In this document: in pieces, positions 33,095 through 45,139 of the stretch
How the letters are laid out: every line of letters begins with the position of its first letter
How positions within the stretch are numbered: the first letter of the stretch is position 1
NCBI RefSeq assembly: GCF_904849725.1
Contig: NC_058523.1
Span: 336,019,948 to 336,083,947, forward strand
Direction: 5' to 3'
Length of the DNA stretch: 64,000 nucleotides
DNA from: Hordeum vulgare subsp. vulgare
Lineage: Eukaryota > Streptophyta > Magnoliopsida > Poales > Poaceae
Program-made: the position numbers and the translations under genes
The notes under the pieces: model-generated
Database searches by the model: none
Seen by the model: only the letters and a program-made list of their open reading frames with translations
Told to the model about the DNA's origin: nothing

Positions 33095-33766
33095 GTGATG
33101 CCCAACCCGGGCTTATACGCGCTCGTCCTCGACCCCACCTTCGCCTCTAAGAGGCTCACCTGCCGGTTCTCCCGGGTGCTGGTCGACGGCGGCAGCAGCA
33201 TCAACATCCTCTACCTCGACACTCTCCACAAGCTCGTGCTCAAGGAGACGGACGTCCTGCCGACGAGCACTGTCTTCCACGGCATCGTGTGTGGGCAGTC
33301 CTGCTCGCCTATCGGCAAAATCCAGCTGGACGTCCTCTTCGGAGACAAGGCTCACTTCTGCCGCGAGTCCATATGGTTCGAGGTAGTGGACCTCAGCAAC
33401 CCCTATCACGTGCTGCTGGGCAGACCGGCTCTGGCCAAGTTCATGGCTATCCCGCACTACGCCTACCTGATGATGAAGATGTCGGGTCCAAAGGGCATCA
33501 TCACCATTGCTGGCGACTACAAGAAGTCGCTCGAGTGCGCACAAGACACTAGCCGCCTAGCCGACGCCAAGGTGATTGCTGAGAAGAAGAGATAGATCGA
33601 TCGGCTCATGGCCCAGGCTACCGAGCAGCCGGTGATCCCTTCTCCTCCGTCCCAGTCGGCCGGCGAAGGCTCCTTCAAGCCGGCCAAAGAGACCAAGCAG
33701 GTGCCACTCGACCCTACAAACCCCAAGCAGTGCGTCACCATCGGGGTTGGCCTCAGCCCCAAATAG
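33095..33766 (+). pseudogene. Element B aspartic protease domain
   Basis: Active-site stretch LVDGGSSINILYLDTL near 33179-33226 and second block HVLLGRPALAKFMA near 33410-33450, as in element A. Two in-frame TAG stops occur, at 33593-33595 (KKR/stop/IDRL) and at 33764-33766 (LSPK/stop/EGDL). Apart from these the frame is open through to RT. The second stop is at the same alignment position as the TAG at 2033 in element A. Confidence 0.78.
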
Positions 33767-35158
33767 GAAGGCGATCTCGTCGACTTCCACCGTGAGAATC
33801 GGGACATCTTCGCATGGTCCCCCAAAGACATGCCGGGTGTTCCAAGGAAGTACGCCGAGCACAAACTACACATGCGACCGGATGCAAAGCCGGTAAAACA
33901 GCCTTTGCGCCGCTTCGCCGAGGGGAAGCGGCGCACAATTGGAGAAGAGATTACCCGGCTCCTTGCAGCCGGCTTCATCATGGAGGTTTTCCACCCGAAC
34001 TGGTTAACTAATCCAGTCCTGGTGCTGAAGAAAAACAATACCTCGCGAATGTGTATCGACTACACTAGCTTGAATAAGGCCTGTCCGACAGGCCCTTTCG
34101 CGTTGCATAGGATAGATCAAGTGATCGACTCCACTGCAGGCTGCGAAATGTTGTCATTTCTGGATGCCTATTCAGGCTACCATCAAATCAAGCTGGATCC
34201 AGCTGATCGCGTGAAGACCTGCTTCATCACGCCCTTCGGGGCCTACTGCTACACCACCATGACGTTCGGTCTAAAGAAAGTTGGTGCGACGTTCCAACGC
34301 TGCATGCAGGAGTGCCTACTGCCACAGATCGGCAGAAACATCCACGTCTATGTGGATGACATTGTCGTCAAGACGAAGCAGCACTTCAGCCTCCTCGACG
34401 ACTTGCGGGAGACGTTCGCCAACCTACGCGAGTACAAGATCCGGCTCAACCCGGAGAAGTGCATCTTCGGGGTTCCAGGCGGCAAGCTCTTGGGGTTCTT
34501 CGTGTCCGCTCGTGTCATCGAGGCGAACCCCAAGAAGATCGGCACCATCGAGCGGATGGTGAAGCCCTCTCGGATCCTAGACGTCCAGATGTTCGTCGGC
34601 TGCCTGGCGTCCCTTAGCCGGTTCGTCAGTCGGCTCGGCGAGAAGGCCCTTCCACTCTACCAGCTCATGAAGAAGACGACGAAATTCGAGTGGAACCACC
34701 AGGCGGACGAAGCCTTCCACGACCTCAAGAGGGTCATCTCGAGCCTGCCAATCTTGGCAGCGCCGGCTGAAAGGGAACCCATACTCATATACATTGCAGC
34801 GACCACTCGCGTGGTTAGTGTAGTGCTGGTAGTTCAACGCAAGGAGGAGGGCAAGGTACTGTTAGTGCAGCGCCATGTCTACTACCTCAGCGAGGTCTTG
34901 TCCGCCTCCAAGCAGAACTATCCCCACTACCAGAAAATGTGTTATGGTGTTTACCTTGCTGCAAAGAAGTTGAAGCAATACTTCCAAGAGCATGCTATCA
35001 CCATGGTGAGCACTGCTCCACTTTCAGAAATCATGGGCAACCGTGATACAACTGGCAGGATCGCCAAGTGGTCCATCGCCATGGCGGATCACGATATCCT
35101 CTACGATCCTCGCACCGCCATCAAATCTCAGGTGGTGGCCGACTTCCTGGTCGACTAA
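33767..35158 (+). pseudogene. Element B reverse transcriptase and first RNase H
   Basis: Open for about 460 codons, the best preserved pol segment in the window. RT motifs: SRMCIDYTSLNKACP, FLDAYSGYHQIKLDP, YVDDIVVKTKQ (intact YVDD near 34350), LNPEKCIFGVPGGKLLGF. The RNase-H-like module follows (YIAATTRVVSVVLVVQ, QNYPHYQKMCYGVYLAAKKL). The TAA at 35156-35158 stands where element A relatives have Trp (LVDWAET). Confidence 0.88.
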
Positions 35159-35194
35159 GCCGAAACCCAGTTTGAGCCACCACCTCGAGACTCC

Positions 35195-35566
35195 ATGCAC
35201 TGGCGGATGCACTTCGATGGCTCAAAGATGCGAACTGGTCTAGGAGCCGGCATTGTCTTGACGTCTCCGAAAGGAGACCAGCTCAAGTATGCTCTCCAGA
35301 TCCAGCTCGCCGCCTCCAACAACGTCGTCGAGTACGAAGCACTCGCTCATGGCCTCCGGCTCACCAAGGAGATTGGCATCCGGCGGCTCGTCTGTTTCGT
35401 GGACTCAGACCTTGTGGTGCGGCAAGTTTCTGGTGAATGGGACGCCAGGGACGCCAACATGGCAAGCTACCACTTCCTCATCCAGCAGCTCAGTGACCCC
35501 TTCGAGGGTTGCGAGTTCCACCATGTTCCCAGGGCGGACAATGAGGTGGCCGATACATTAGCCTAG
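35195..35566 (+). pseudogene. Element B second RNase H domain
   Basis: In the same frame as RT after the stop. HFDGSKMRTGLGAGIVL holds the first Asp, VEYEALAHGLRLTKE the Glu, FVDSDLVVRQVSGEW the second Asp, and RADNEVADTLA the last. All four catalytic positions of an archaeal-type RNase H are kept. A TAG at 35564-35566 ends the frame. Confidence 0.8.
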
Positions 35567-36200
35567 ATTGGCTCCATTAGACAGGCTATCCCAACCGGCG
35601 TCTCCCTCGAGCAGCTCCACAAGCCGTCTATCAGGCCGTCTCCAGAGTCGACATCGATCTTCGTGCCGGCTGATTCTTCGGTGCAAGCGACATCGGCTCC
35701 GCCAGCTTCTCAGGCTACAGCTCCTGTGCCGGCTACGCTAGCTCTGCTGACTCCAATGGCGGCACCGGCTGTTTCTTCGGTGCAAGCGTCGTCGGCTTCA
35801 CCAGCTATGCTGGCTACAACTCCTGTGCCGGCTACTCTGGTTCTGCCGACTCCAATTGCGGCACCGGCTACAACCACTTCGCCGGCTACGATTACTTCGT
35901 TGTACAACAACAAATCCGGCTCCGCCCTGCATCGAACCCTGTCATCTCGACACCCAGTCGGTGGATGTCATGGAGGTAGACGGCGAGCCAGCCACCACGA
36001 CGGCATCAGAGACACCTTGTCTCGAGCCCACGACTACTGCTTGATCAAGCGCGGGGGCTGCACAAGCCCCTGACAGTCAGGTCGAGACGGAGCCAGCCCT
36101 TGTGTCGGCTCCGTACTGGGCTCAACCCATCCTCGCCTTCCTCCTTCACGGCGAACTTCCTCAAGACGAGGCGGAGGCGAGGTAGATCCAGCGCGGATCT
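35567..36200 (+). other. Pro/Ala/Thr-rich linker with a 99-bp duplication in element B
   Basis: Between RNase H and integrase. A unit of 99 bp (33 codons) starting TTCTTCGGTGCAAGCG is repeated (35674 and 35773), encoding PVPATLALLTP-type low-complexity sequence. This linker is longer than in element A. Confidence 0.65.
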
Positions 36201-36454
36201 GCAGCCTACGCCATCATCAATCACGAGCTGGTTCGGCGTAGCATGACTGGCGTGTTCCAGCGCTGCGTCGAATCAGAAAAGGGACAGGAGATCCTCAGAG
36301 ACATTCACCAGGGGGAGTGCGGGCATCTTGCCGCCTCTAGAACCCTGGTGGCCAAGGCGTTCCGCCATGGATTCTACTGGCCCATGGCCCTCGAGGAGGC
36401 CGTGGACATGGTCAACAAATGTGAGGGTTGCCAATTCTTTGGGATGCAGAGCCA
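36201..36454 (+). pseudogene. Element B integrase, N-terminal zinc-binding part
   Basis: HHCC module: HQGECGHLAASRTLVAKAF and NKCEGCQFFGMQSH, ending where a solo LTR is inserted. The coding sequence continues at 38076 with MPPSALKTIPLSW; joined without the LTR, the frame runs straight through. Confidence 0.8.
36450..36454. other. Target site duplication of the solo LTR, left (AGCCA)
   Basis: AGCCA before the LTR and again at 38071-38075 after it. Confidence 0.9.
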
Positions 36455-38070
36455 TGATACGTCTCAAACGTATCTATAATTTTTGATGGTTTCATGCTGT
36501 TATCTTGTCATCTTTGGATGTTTTATGTACCTTTTATGTCTTTTTTGGGACTAACTTATTAATTTAGTGCCAAGTGCCAGTTCCTGTTTTTTCTGTGTTT
36601 TTGGCTCTTTTCAGATCTGATTTTGGAACGGAGTCCAAACGATATAAAATCCCCGAAATGATTTTTTCCTGAACGGAAGAAGATCAGGGGCTTGTGGGCC
36701 AAGCCAGGAGGGCTACAGGGAGCCCACAAGCCCCCTCTCCGCCACCAGGGGCGGCGGTGAGCAGGCTTGTGGCCTCCCTAGCGCCCCCCTGACCTATATC
36801 CTGCGCCTATATATTCCCTAAAATATAGAAAAAAAATCAAGGGATCCACGAAAATACTTTTCCGCCGCCGCAAGCTTCCGTTTCCGCGAGATCTCATCTG
36901 GAGACCCTTCCCGGTGCCCTGCCGAAGGGGACTTTGGAGTTGGAGGGCTTCTACATCAACATCATCGCCCCTCCAATGACTCTTGAGTAGTTCACTTCAT
37001 ACCTACGGGTCCGTAGTTAGTAGCTAGATGGCTTCTTCTCTCTCTTGGATCTTCAATACAAAGTTCTCCATGATCTTCATGGAGATCTATCCGATGTAAT
37101 CTTTTTTGGCGGTGTGTTTGTCGAGATCCGATGAATTGTGGATTTGTGATCACATTATCTATGATATATATTTGAGTCTTTGTTGATTTCTTATATGCAT
37201 GATTTTATATCCTTGTAAGTCTCTCCGAGTCTTGGGTTTTTTCTGGCCAGCTAGATCTATGATTCTTGCAATGGGAGAAGTGCTTGGTTTTGGGTTCTTA
37301 CCGTGTGGTGACCTTTCCCAGTGACAGTAGGAGCAGCAAGGCACACATCATGTAGTTGCCATCAAGGGTAACAAGGTGGGCTCAGTCGTAGATATGAGAT
37401 TGTCCCTCTACATCATGTCATCTTGCTTAAGGCGTTACTCCGTTCTTTTGGACTTAATACACTAGATGCATGCTGGATAGCGGTCGACGTGTGGAGTAAT
37501 AGTAGTAGATGCAGAAAGTATCGGTCTACTTGTTTTGGACGTGATGCCTATAGATATATTCATTGCCATAGATGACGTCACGACTTTGCACGGTTCTATC
37601 AATTGCTCGTGAGTAATTTGTTCACCCACCGTCTACTAGCTTTCTTGATAGAAGCCACTAGTAAACACTACGGCCCCCGGGTCTATTCACACCTATCGTT
37701 TCCACTTTTGCTTTTACTTTGCTTTCTTACTTTGTTGCTTTCAGTTCTCACTTGGCGAACAATCTATAAGGGATTGACAACCCCTTCATAGCGCTCGGAG
37801 CAAGCTTTTTGTGTTTGTGCAGGCTCTTGTGATACTCCTTCACTGGATCGATACCTTGGTTCTCAAACTGAGGGAAATACTTACCACCGCTGCGCTACAT
37901 CACCCTTTCCGCTTCGAGGGAACACCAACGCAAGGCTCCAAGGCCACGGGGGAAATCTTTTGCACATTTGCCTAGGAAGTCCCTTAAGGCGTAGCCGTAG
38001 CAGAAGGATTCCTGGTGCCGTCAACACACCTATTTCTAGTGCCGTTGGAAGGTCTTTTGTTGCAGTAGCA
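36455..38070 (+). repeat. Solo LTR of an Athila-like gypsy family (1616 bp)
   Basis: Starts TGATACGTCTCAAACGTATC and ends GTTGCAGTAGCA, flanked by perfect AGCCA duplications. There is no internal domain. Intact TSDs with one LTR are the signature of recombination between the two LTRs of a full element. It resembles the C and D LTRs in its terminal motif and in the TGTGGGCC / CCCACAAGCC block about 230 bases in, but is a different family. A TATATATT at about 36806 could be its core promoter. Confidence 0.9.
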
Positions 38071-38075
38071 AGCCA

Positions 38076-39010
38076 CATGCCACCTTCGGCCCTCAAAACC
38101 ATCCCCTTGTCATGGCCTTTCACCGTCTGGGGGTTGGACATGGTGGGGCCTTTCAAGACGGCTCGCGGTGGCATGACTCACCTCTTGGTGGCCGTCGAAA
38201 AATTTACCAAGTGGATCGAGGCTAGGCCTATCAAGAAGCTTGGTGGCCCCACGGCTGTCAAGTTCATCACGGACATCTCTCTTCGATATGGCGTCCCCCA
38301 CAGCATCATCACTCACAACGGCACCAACTTCGCCAAGGGCGCTCTGTTGCTCTACTGCTCCAAGGTAGGCATCCGGCTTGACTTGGCGTCAGTGGCACAT
38401 CCCCAGTCCAATGGCCAGGTGGAGAGGGCCAACGGCCTAATCCTGGCCAGCATCAAGCCAAGACCGGTGGCACCACTTGTCAGGTCAGCCGGCTGCAGGA
38501 TCGAAGAACTGTCGGCTGTACTGTGAAGTCTCCGCACCACGCCCAACCGGTCAACCGGCTTCACTCCGTTCTTTCTGGTATACGAGTCTGAGGCCATCCC
38601 CTACGGATGTCAAGTTCGACTCGCCTCGGGTCACCGTGTACACGGAAACGGAGGCGAAGGAGGCAAGAGAAGACAGTGTTGAGCTCCTCGAGGAGGCAAG
38701 GGACCTGGCCTTGAGCCGGACGACCATCTATCAACAGAAGCTGAGATACTACCACAGCAAGAAGATCAAGCCTCTCTCTTTCAGAGAGGGGGACTTGGTG
38801 CTCAGATGAATCCAACGCATCGTCGACCAGCACAAGCTCTCATCCCCATGGGAGGGACCCTTCATCATCAGTAGGGCATTGCACAACAACACATACTACT
38901 TGATCGATGCCCAGAAACCAAGGAAGCACAAGAGGGACGACTCCGGCCAGGAGATGAAACGTCCATGGAACGCGGCGTTCCGTCGCCCGTTCTATTGCTT
39001 GAAGGCAAGT
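38076..39010 (+). pseudogene. Element B integrase, core and C-terminal part
   Basis: Core: Asp at 38137 (GLDMVGPF), then ITHNGTN with His at 38314-38316 where Asp is required, then Glu at 38422 (NGQVERANG). The 35-residue spacing is kept but the second catalytic residue is lost. A frameshift near 38500 leads to a segment with TGQPASLRSFWY and ALSRTTIYQQKLRYYHSKKI. A TGA at 38807-38809 follows VLR (Arg expected). The C-terminal tail fades out near 39000. Confidence 0.82.
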
Positions 39011-39660
39011 ATCAAACATGGAAAGAGCATGCACATATGTATCCTTATGCTTCTTTTTAAGTTCATATCTAACTCTGTGAGCCCCTTGCTGGCTCTAATA
39101 AGTTCGGGCGCTCGCTAGCTGCCCGGACGGCTTCCTTATGTTGTAGAAAAACACATAGTGTACGCTGGACCGATCCCTGGTCACCTCGTAACAAGTACAG
39201 ACCGGCTCCCGGCTGTCCGGCTAGCGAGGCAACGCCAGGTAAGGCCGGATGCATGTAAAGTTTGACTACAAAAAGGTTGCCGGCTTGGGTTAGCTTGATC
39301 TATTTTACGATCTCATTCAAGCCGGCCTCTGCTGGTTTATGTCTGCATCTTTAAGTCTTGATGGCTTCGAAAAATTTAAGTCTTATATTCTCAAAATCAG
39401 AAACCTCGACCCAGTCACAAACCGGCTCCCAGCTTTCGGGCTGGCGGGGTGGAAACTTGGGGGGTAGAGGAGTTGGAGAAAAAGAAGTCAAACAGGAATC
39501 AAAAGATAAAAGATATAAAACAACACGCATGGGAATACGAATATAATGCTGAATCCATACATTCAAAATGCATTGGCCCATGGCTGAAGTTCATTACACC
39601 CCCCAGTGGGTGGAACTGTTGGAATGACAAGATAATTGCACGCAACAAAAAGAAAAAAAA
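39011..39660. other. Non-coding spacer in element B between integrase and antisense gene
   Basis: No gene motif seen. It corresponds in position to the 69-bp tandem array of element A, but here no array is present. The two TCGAGCC-type short repeats near 39120 and 39430 are not a clear tandem structure. Confidence 0.5.
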
Positions 39661-39669
39661 CAGGACCGG

Positions 39670-42600
39670 CTAAGGGGCTGCGGCCGCGTCGGTCGCCCCG
39701 GCTGTTGCTCCTGAAGTGGTGGCTTCACCATCGCCGGCAGCTCCCGAGGCGGTGGCGCCGTCTCCTCCGCGAGGGCTTCCGCCTCTGTCAGCATCGGAGT
39801 CGGCATACGCCCCACCGCTGGAGGCGGCAGCATTCTCCACCTCATGGGTCGCCTCGTCGGAGTTGCCATCGGCGTCATAGGGCTGAAGGCCATGCAGATC
39901 CTCAGGGATCACATTGCTGCCTTCGCCCCGCTCCAAGTTGAGCTCATCCCAGACGGTGTATGAGGCGATGTCGCTGGCCCTCACACGCAGCTCCTCCTCC
40001 ACAACTTGTAGCTCCACCTCCGAGCCGTCGCGTTGGGCGACGAGCTTGCCCAAGTCCAGGTTTCGGTACCAGGACTTGGCCAAGCGCAGGGCCATGTAGG
40101 CTCCAGCGCGCGCGGCCGAAGCGCGCCAGGCGTCAAGACGGTCCTTGCCAGCCGCAAGTCAGCGGGAGAGTTGGCTCATCTACGCCGGCTCCACGCCTTC
40201 AGGACATAGGGCCGCCACCATCGACGAGCCTGCGATCTGGAGCCGAGACACGGACTCGCCCAGGATGCGCAGGCAGGTTCTGAGGCCCACCCCGATCTTC
40301 TCCATGCTCCAATCGGAGGTAGCGTCTACCTCCTGCCCGGCCGCGCGGCACTCCTCGTGGCTCACCTCGACAACCGTGCCGGCCGCATCCCGTGTCTCAG
40401 GGAAGAGGCCTGAGATAGGGGAGGGGGCGCTAAGACGAGTAAGAAGAGGAGACGGCAAAGAAAATTCAAGATAAAACAAAAGAAGACTCACGGTCAAAGT
40501 CGCTATCAGTCTCATAGGCGCTCTCCAGGGCCTCGAGTTCCCGCACTTTACTCGCTTGAGTGAGGCGGGCGACTTCGTCCTGGAGGGCCGCCGCCGCGTC
40601 CAGGGCCTTGGCCAGCCGCGCCTGCTTCTGGATCAGGGTTTCCTCCTTCTCCTTCAAGGCAGCGTCTTTGAGCTTCATCTCCCCGAGATGAAGCGTCTCA
40701 AGAGGCTCCATGTCGGTAGTATGGGAGGCATCCTTCTCCTGTAGGGAGGCGCGCAGCTGCTCCAGCTCGGCCTGGCTGGCCGCCTCGAGCTCCTTCTTCT
40801 CCGTCTGGAGAAGAGTCAGCTGCTGCTGGAGCCGGCCGTTCGCATCACGCAGGGCGTCCCGCTCCATAACAACCTCGCCCAGCCGGGCTTGAAGCTCGGC
40901 AACCTGGCCATCAGCCGCCTGGTTTTGAGCCCCCAACATGTTGTAGGCTTGCACATGGGCATCATAAAGATCCAACAAGGAAGCAGAAGTAAGATTTGGC
41001 CTGGTTAAATCATAACCAGCCCGATTCTCGGGGGCTACACCTAGTGGGTGCGCTAGCGCGCCCCCACTAAAGAAGCAAAGCAAGAGAAGAAGCTCAACGA
41101 GATTCGGCCTGGCCGATGCTCGGCCGCTCGACTCTCGGGGGCTACACACAGTGGGTGCGCTGGCGCGCCCCCACTGACTCAAGAGGAAGAAATTAAAAAA
41201 TCAAAGATAGAGGCGAGGCACTTACCCTGGTGCGCTCCTCCAAGCGCTCCAGATCGCCGCTCACCATGCGGGCCTCCTGGTCCACCCTGAACCGACTGCT
41301 CGCAAACATCGACACCAGCTCCGGGATGCCGTGGAGCACGGTGCCTGCGGGCAGCTTCGAGCGCTCCAGATTAGCCGCTCGCCAAGCCTTCGTGGGCTGG
41401 CTCCCGACTCTCGGACCGGCTCCTGGAGCAGCCGGACCACGGTTGGAGACGACGATGGTGTCGTCTCCAGGTGTTGGCATGGCGGCCGGCTCCGCCGACG
41501 TCCCAGCCGGCGCCGCCTCCTTAGCAGGAGGTGGATGGGCCGCGTCCGGCGCATCCATGTTCACTCCTGGCGCATACGGGGCTATGTCTGGCGCGTCCAG
41601 GATCAGTTCCGGCGCGTCGGGCGCCTCCTCAGCCCCAGGTGAATCAGGGATCACCTCAAGATCCACCAGCGCAGAGGTGTCTGGTTCGGAGGGACGGGCC
41701 TCCTCGGTCCTCGGGGCCATCTCGCTAGCTGGCTCCTCCACGCGAGCACGCGTGGAGGGGTCATGTCTAGCCTTCATACGCTTCTCCGCCGGCTTCTCGG
41801 CCCGGTTGGGGCGAGACTGGCCCTCGACCGTCTTCCCCGCGGCCGCATCCCACCGGCGGGTGGATTGCTCCTCGAGCTCCTTTCGAGCAGCGTCAGCCGC
41901 TTCCCAGCCGGCTCACTCGGCTGCGGAGGCGGTGTCTTCCTCCACATCTTCCCCCTCCCTACCAGGCGACGTTTTGAGGAATGAAGCTTCACACAAGACA
42001 AAATAAAAAGAAGGGAGGGGAACCCTTACCCTGGGACGATGGGCACCTGCCTTCTGCCGCCGGCAGCACGGCGCTTCTTAGCACCGCCTGCTCGTGTTCC
42101 GGCTGGAGGACCCATTCCCGGGCGATTAGGAGCCGGTCTGGAAGCTGTGGCACCCTTGCCCTTCTTCCGGGCCGCCTCGTCAAGTCCATCCGCCTCGGCC
42201 CTATGACGCCGTCCGCGCGTCATAGGCGGGCTGGTGACCTCCTCCACCGCGTCGGAGTCTTCCTCGAAGGCTGCATCAGATAGGGAGGAGGGAGTCTCGT
42301 CATCGTCCGTCCAATCTACAATGGAGGGCCGCAGATGCTCACCAGACGGCTCTGTCCCCGTCGACTCCAGCGCATTCTCCGAGCCTTTGGAGGAGGCTGA
42401 ACGGGACTCAATCATGCCCTCGTCCTCGACATCCGAGGCGTCAGACGTTGCCACGTCGGAGGCAGGCGGGTTGAGTGCCTCCGGCTTCTCGAACACCTAC
42501 GCGAAGGAGTTGACGGCCGACTCAACGGGACGGCCGACCACGAGACAAACCGCAAGATCAAAGCAACGGAGTATGCTTACCACCGGAGGCGGACGGGACC

Positions 42601-43514
42601 TGCTCTAGGGGATCATCCCCCACGCCCAGTTCCCACTGTCGTCCATGCGGGCGACGGAGATCTGGTTCACCCCCCACGCCACCGCGCTGGGAGTGAATCT
42701 CTTGGTGGAGGTCCGGCACGGGTCATGCCGTCCGCTAATCTGGCAGACCAGATGGGACCGCCTCTGCAGCGGCAGAATCTTGCGGGTAACCATGGTGGTG
42801 AGCAGGCCGCGGCCAAGGAGGTCGCGATCCTGCAAGACGTCGAGGTGGGCGCCGATCTGCGCCACCTCGGGAATCGGCTTCGGGAACTTCGCCCCCCAGT
42901 TCAACTTCGTCGAAGGATTGATGTTGAATGGGGGCATGTTGAGGGCGTCGTGTGCAGGGTCGGCATTCTTCACGTAGAAGAAGCCCCTCTACCACTTCTT
43001 GATGGACTCCTGTAGCGGCAGCTGGGGGAAGCCGGACTTCGAGCGATGATGCACCAGTGCGGCTCCACATGGCGTCATCGGGCGTGGCCCGGCGAGCTTC
43101 TCCAGCTCGGCCTTCTCCATCGCAATGGACTGCTGCTTGAAGAAAAACAAGCTTCGCCAGAGGTCGAGGCGGGGCTCGATCCCCAGGAAGCCCTCGCACA
43201 AGATAACGAAGGCCGACAGCTGCAGGATGGCATTCAGTGCCAGGTGGTGTGGCTGCAGGTCGAAGAAGTTGAGCCAGTCGGAGAAGAAGGGGCTCGCCGG
43301 GAGCCCAAAGCCCGTGTAGAAGTGCTCGTCGAATACGATGATCTCTCCCTCTTCCGGTGTTGGAGCTGTCTCGGCACCTGGGATCCGCACCAATACCTGG
43401 GATGTCGGGGCAACATCCGGCGATGGCGGAGCGCATCGATGCGGCCTTCGCAAATCTCGCTGCCAAGCCAGGCTCCCTGAGACGAAGTCTTCTTAGAGGA
43501 GGAGCTGTCGGCCA
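39670..43514 (-). pseudogene. Antisense multi-exon gene in element B (homologue of the element A antisense gene)
   Basis: Starts at Met 43514 (MADSSSSKKTSSQGAWLG). A frameshift follows, then EEGEIIVFDEHFYTGFGLP, FFDLQPHHLALNAILQLSAF and SIKKW, then a TAG and GFFYVKNADPAHDALNMPP down to 42605. Later exons: an acidic Ser-rich region (42496-42026) ending in basic KKRRAAGGRRQ, a Pro/Ala/Asp-rich exon (41777-41193), a long coiled coil (about 41000-40520, heptad-like LQQQLTLLQTEKKELEAA), and a C-terminal region with KSWYRNLDLGKLVAQRDGSE and a Gly/Ala/Asp-rich tail to 39670. The exon 1 fold matches the plant 'putative gypsy type transposon' family (PF04195, from memory). Its role in the element is unknown. 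Splice limits were not all resolved. Confidence 0.7.
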
Positions 43515-44070
43515 TGACTGCGAGCGGCGGATGCTCGGGATGGCTGGTGGGGCAACGGCGACGGAGAAGAAGAAGACGAAGGTGGACGGGCTCTTTCTCT
43601 CTAGGCTCAAGGAGGAAGAGGGCGTCGATGCGGGGCGAGAAGGGGGCGAGTGGTCTCCTTGGAACCCCCGCATCCCATTTAAACCCCACGAAGCGTCGTG
43701 GGGAATGGATCCGGTGTGCGCGGAGCCCCACTAACCCCGTGTATTACGGGCGGTAACGCTTCCCGAAACCAAACCGTCGCGGAGTAAATCCGCAGAGGAT
43801 CTTCCGCGCGGAGGTCGAGGGGGCGTCGTGGCGGGTCCCAGGGCCCAGGCTCGGTCCCGTCACCAGTAATAACCATCACTACGTCAGGCCGGCCCTGGCA
43901 CGTGGCGCGACCTGCGTGGCTTACGATAAAGCCGAGGCGTCGCTTCGAAGCCAGTCGGCTCCCGACCCGGCGAACCCTGTCGTAGGTGGCGGCAGAAATA
44001 CAATGACAAAAATGAAGCCGGTGAGGCCACCCGCCAGCAGGCAGCGGACCTCTCCAGCTTCGGGGACTAC
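43515..44070. other. Region between antisense gene start and 3' LTR of element B
   Basis: Probably the promoter and leader of the antisense gene. The last bases (CTTCGGGGACTAC, 44058-44070) form the polypurine tract. Confidence 0.5.
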
Positions 44071-45139
44071 TGTCGGGGGGATAACCACGGGGTAGGCTCA
44101 ATGAGCCTGCTCCTTTATCTCCGGCCCCAAAGGAATGACCAAGAACCATTTCGCAAGGCCCAAGTCCTCTCGCCAGCTAGGCCACACCTACCGGCTAGGT
44201 GGCGAGACGGCCAACTCTCTGGCCGGCCAGGAAACACATGTCGGCTAGAGGCAAGACGACTACCTCTTCTTGGCTGCCTAGGCCAAGCCAGCCGGCTAGG
44301 AACGAGGCGGCCGTGCCCGAGCCGGCTAGCCAAACGGGCTAGCCGACCGGGGACCTCAAGTCACATCAGATCGTAGGTCATGACGATACCCTACGATTAA
44401 AGGTGGCTACGCGTCAGCAAAGGTACTAGATTGGAGTGCACGGCAGGTACCAGCGTCGGCGGCCACGCCGCTGACCTACCCCAGCTCTGATCCATCACCC
44501 AGCATAGTGTCGGTCGTCAAACTCTCACTCCATTACTACACTCGGCGTGGGTACAGTGGAGGCGGCCATACCGTCTGCCCATGATGAGTCTCGCTGGACG
44601 ACGTCGGACATACCGCGCGTGTCCTGCGTCGACCTTACGCAAGAGCTCCATTGGCTAGCTGGTGGGTCCAACAACCAGACGGGACATCGCAGCCGGCGGG
44701 CCCCTCAAGAGACAAGACAAGACCCTCGTGGGCGCCCTGGCCAGCCGGTGAGGCTGCCAGCCGGGTCCCACTCTTGTACCCTTTATCCATATTGTAGGCT
44801 GGTGGGTTCGTCTATAAAACCCCCCGGTCCCCCTCCATGCACAAGGTCGGTCAACAGATTACGCACACACTCACCAACCACATGGGAGAGGTAGAGACAA
44901 GCCGGCTGCTCCCCTCTTCCTCCTCCGCAATACAGCTCGAGGAGCAACCTTGTAATCCCATCCATATACATCATACACTCCGGCAGGACTAGGGGTATTA
45001 TCTCTAAGGAGAGCCCTGAACCTGGGTACATCGTACATTCCATGCTTGTACCAACCTCTTCCCCAGCGCCCTCCGTTGCCACTTCGGTTCTCACTGACTT
45101 TAGCCTACCTATGGCATATGTTGTGAGTATTCACCGACA
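44071..45139 (+). repeat. 3' LTR of element B (1069 bp)
   Basis: TGTCGGGGGGATAACC start and GTATTCACCGACA end, followed by the CACAC duplication. TATAAAA at 44813. Confidence 0.92.
44813..44819 (+). promoter_or_regulatory. TATA box in 3' LTR of element B
   Basis: TATAAAA in the same context as in the 5' LTR. Confidence 0.6.

Larger units (their letters stand above)
26430..45139 (+). mobile_element. Element B: complete Tat-like Ty3/gypsy retrotransposon with nested insertions
   Basis: Bounded by two LTRs of about 1068 bp with a perfect 5-bp duplication CACAC. Internal order: primer-binding site, gag, protease, RT/RNase H, second RNase H, integrase on +, then an antisense gene on -, then polypurine tract GGGGACTAC and 3' LTR. 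Two later insertions lie inside: a PIF/Harbinger element in gag (28229-31360) and a solo LTR in integrase (36455-38070). Without them the element is about 14.0 kb. LTR divergence is high: roughly 35-40 mismatches by eye in the first 410 bases. The insertion is therefore old, probably millions of years, if one assumes a normal LTR clock. Confidence 0.92.

Noticed and set aside
39636..42283. Plus-strand ORFs opposite the antisense gene of element B
   Set aside because: The minus strand holds the coherent exons (coiled coil, conserved motifs); the plus frames are shadows in GC-rich DNA.
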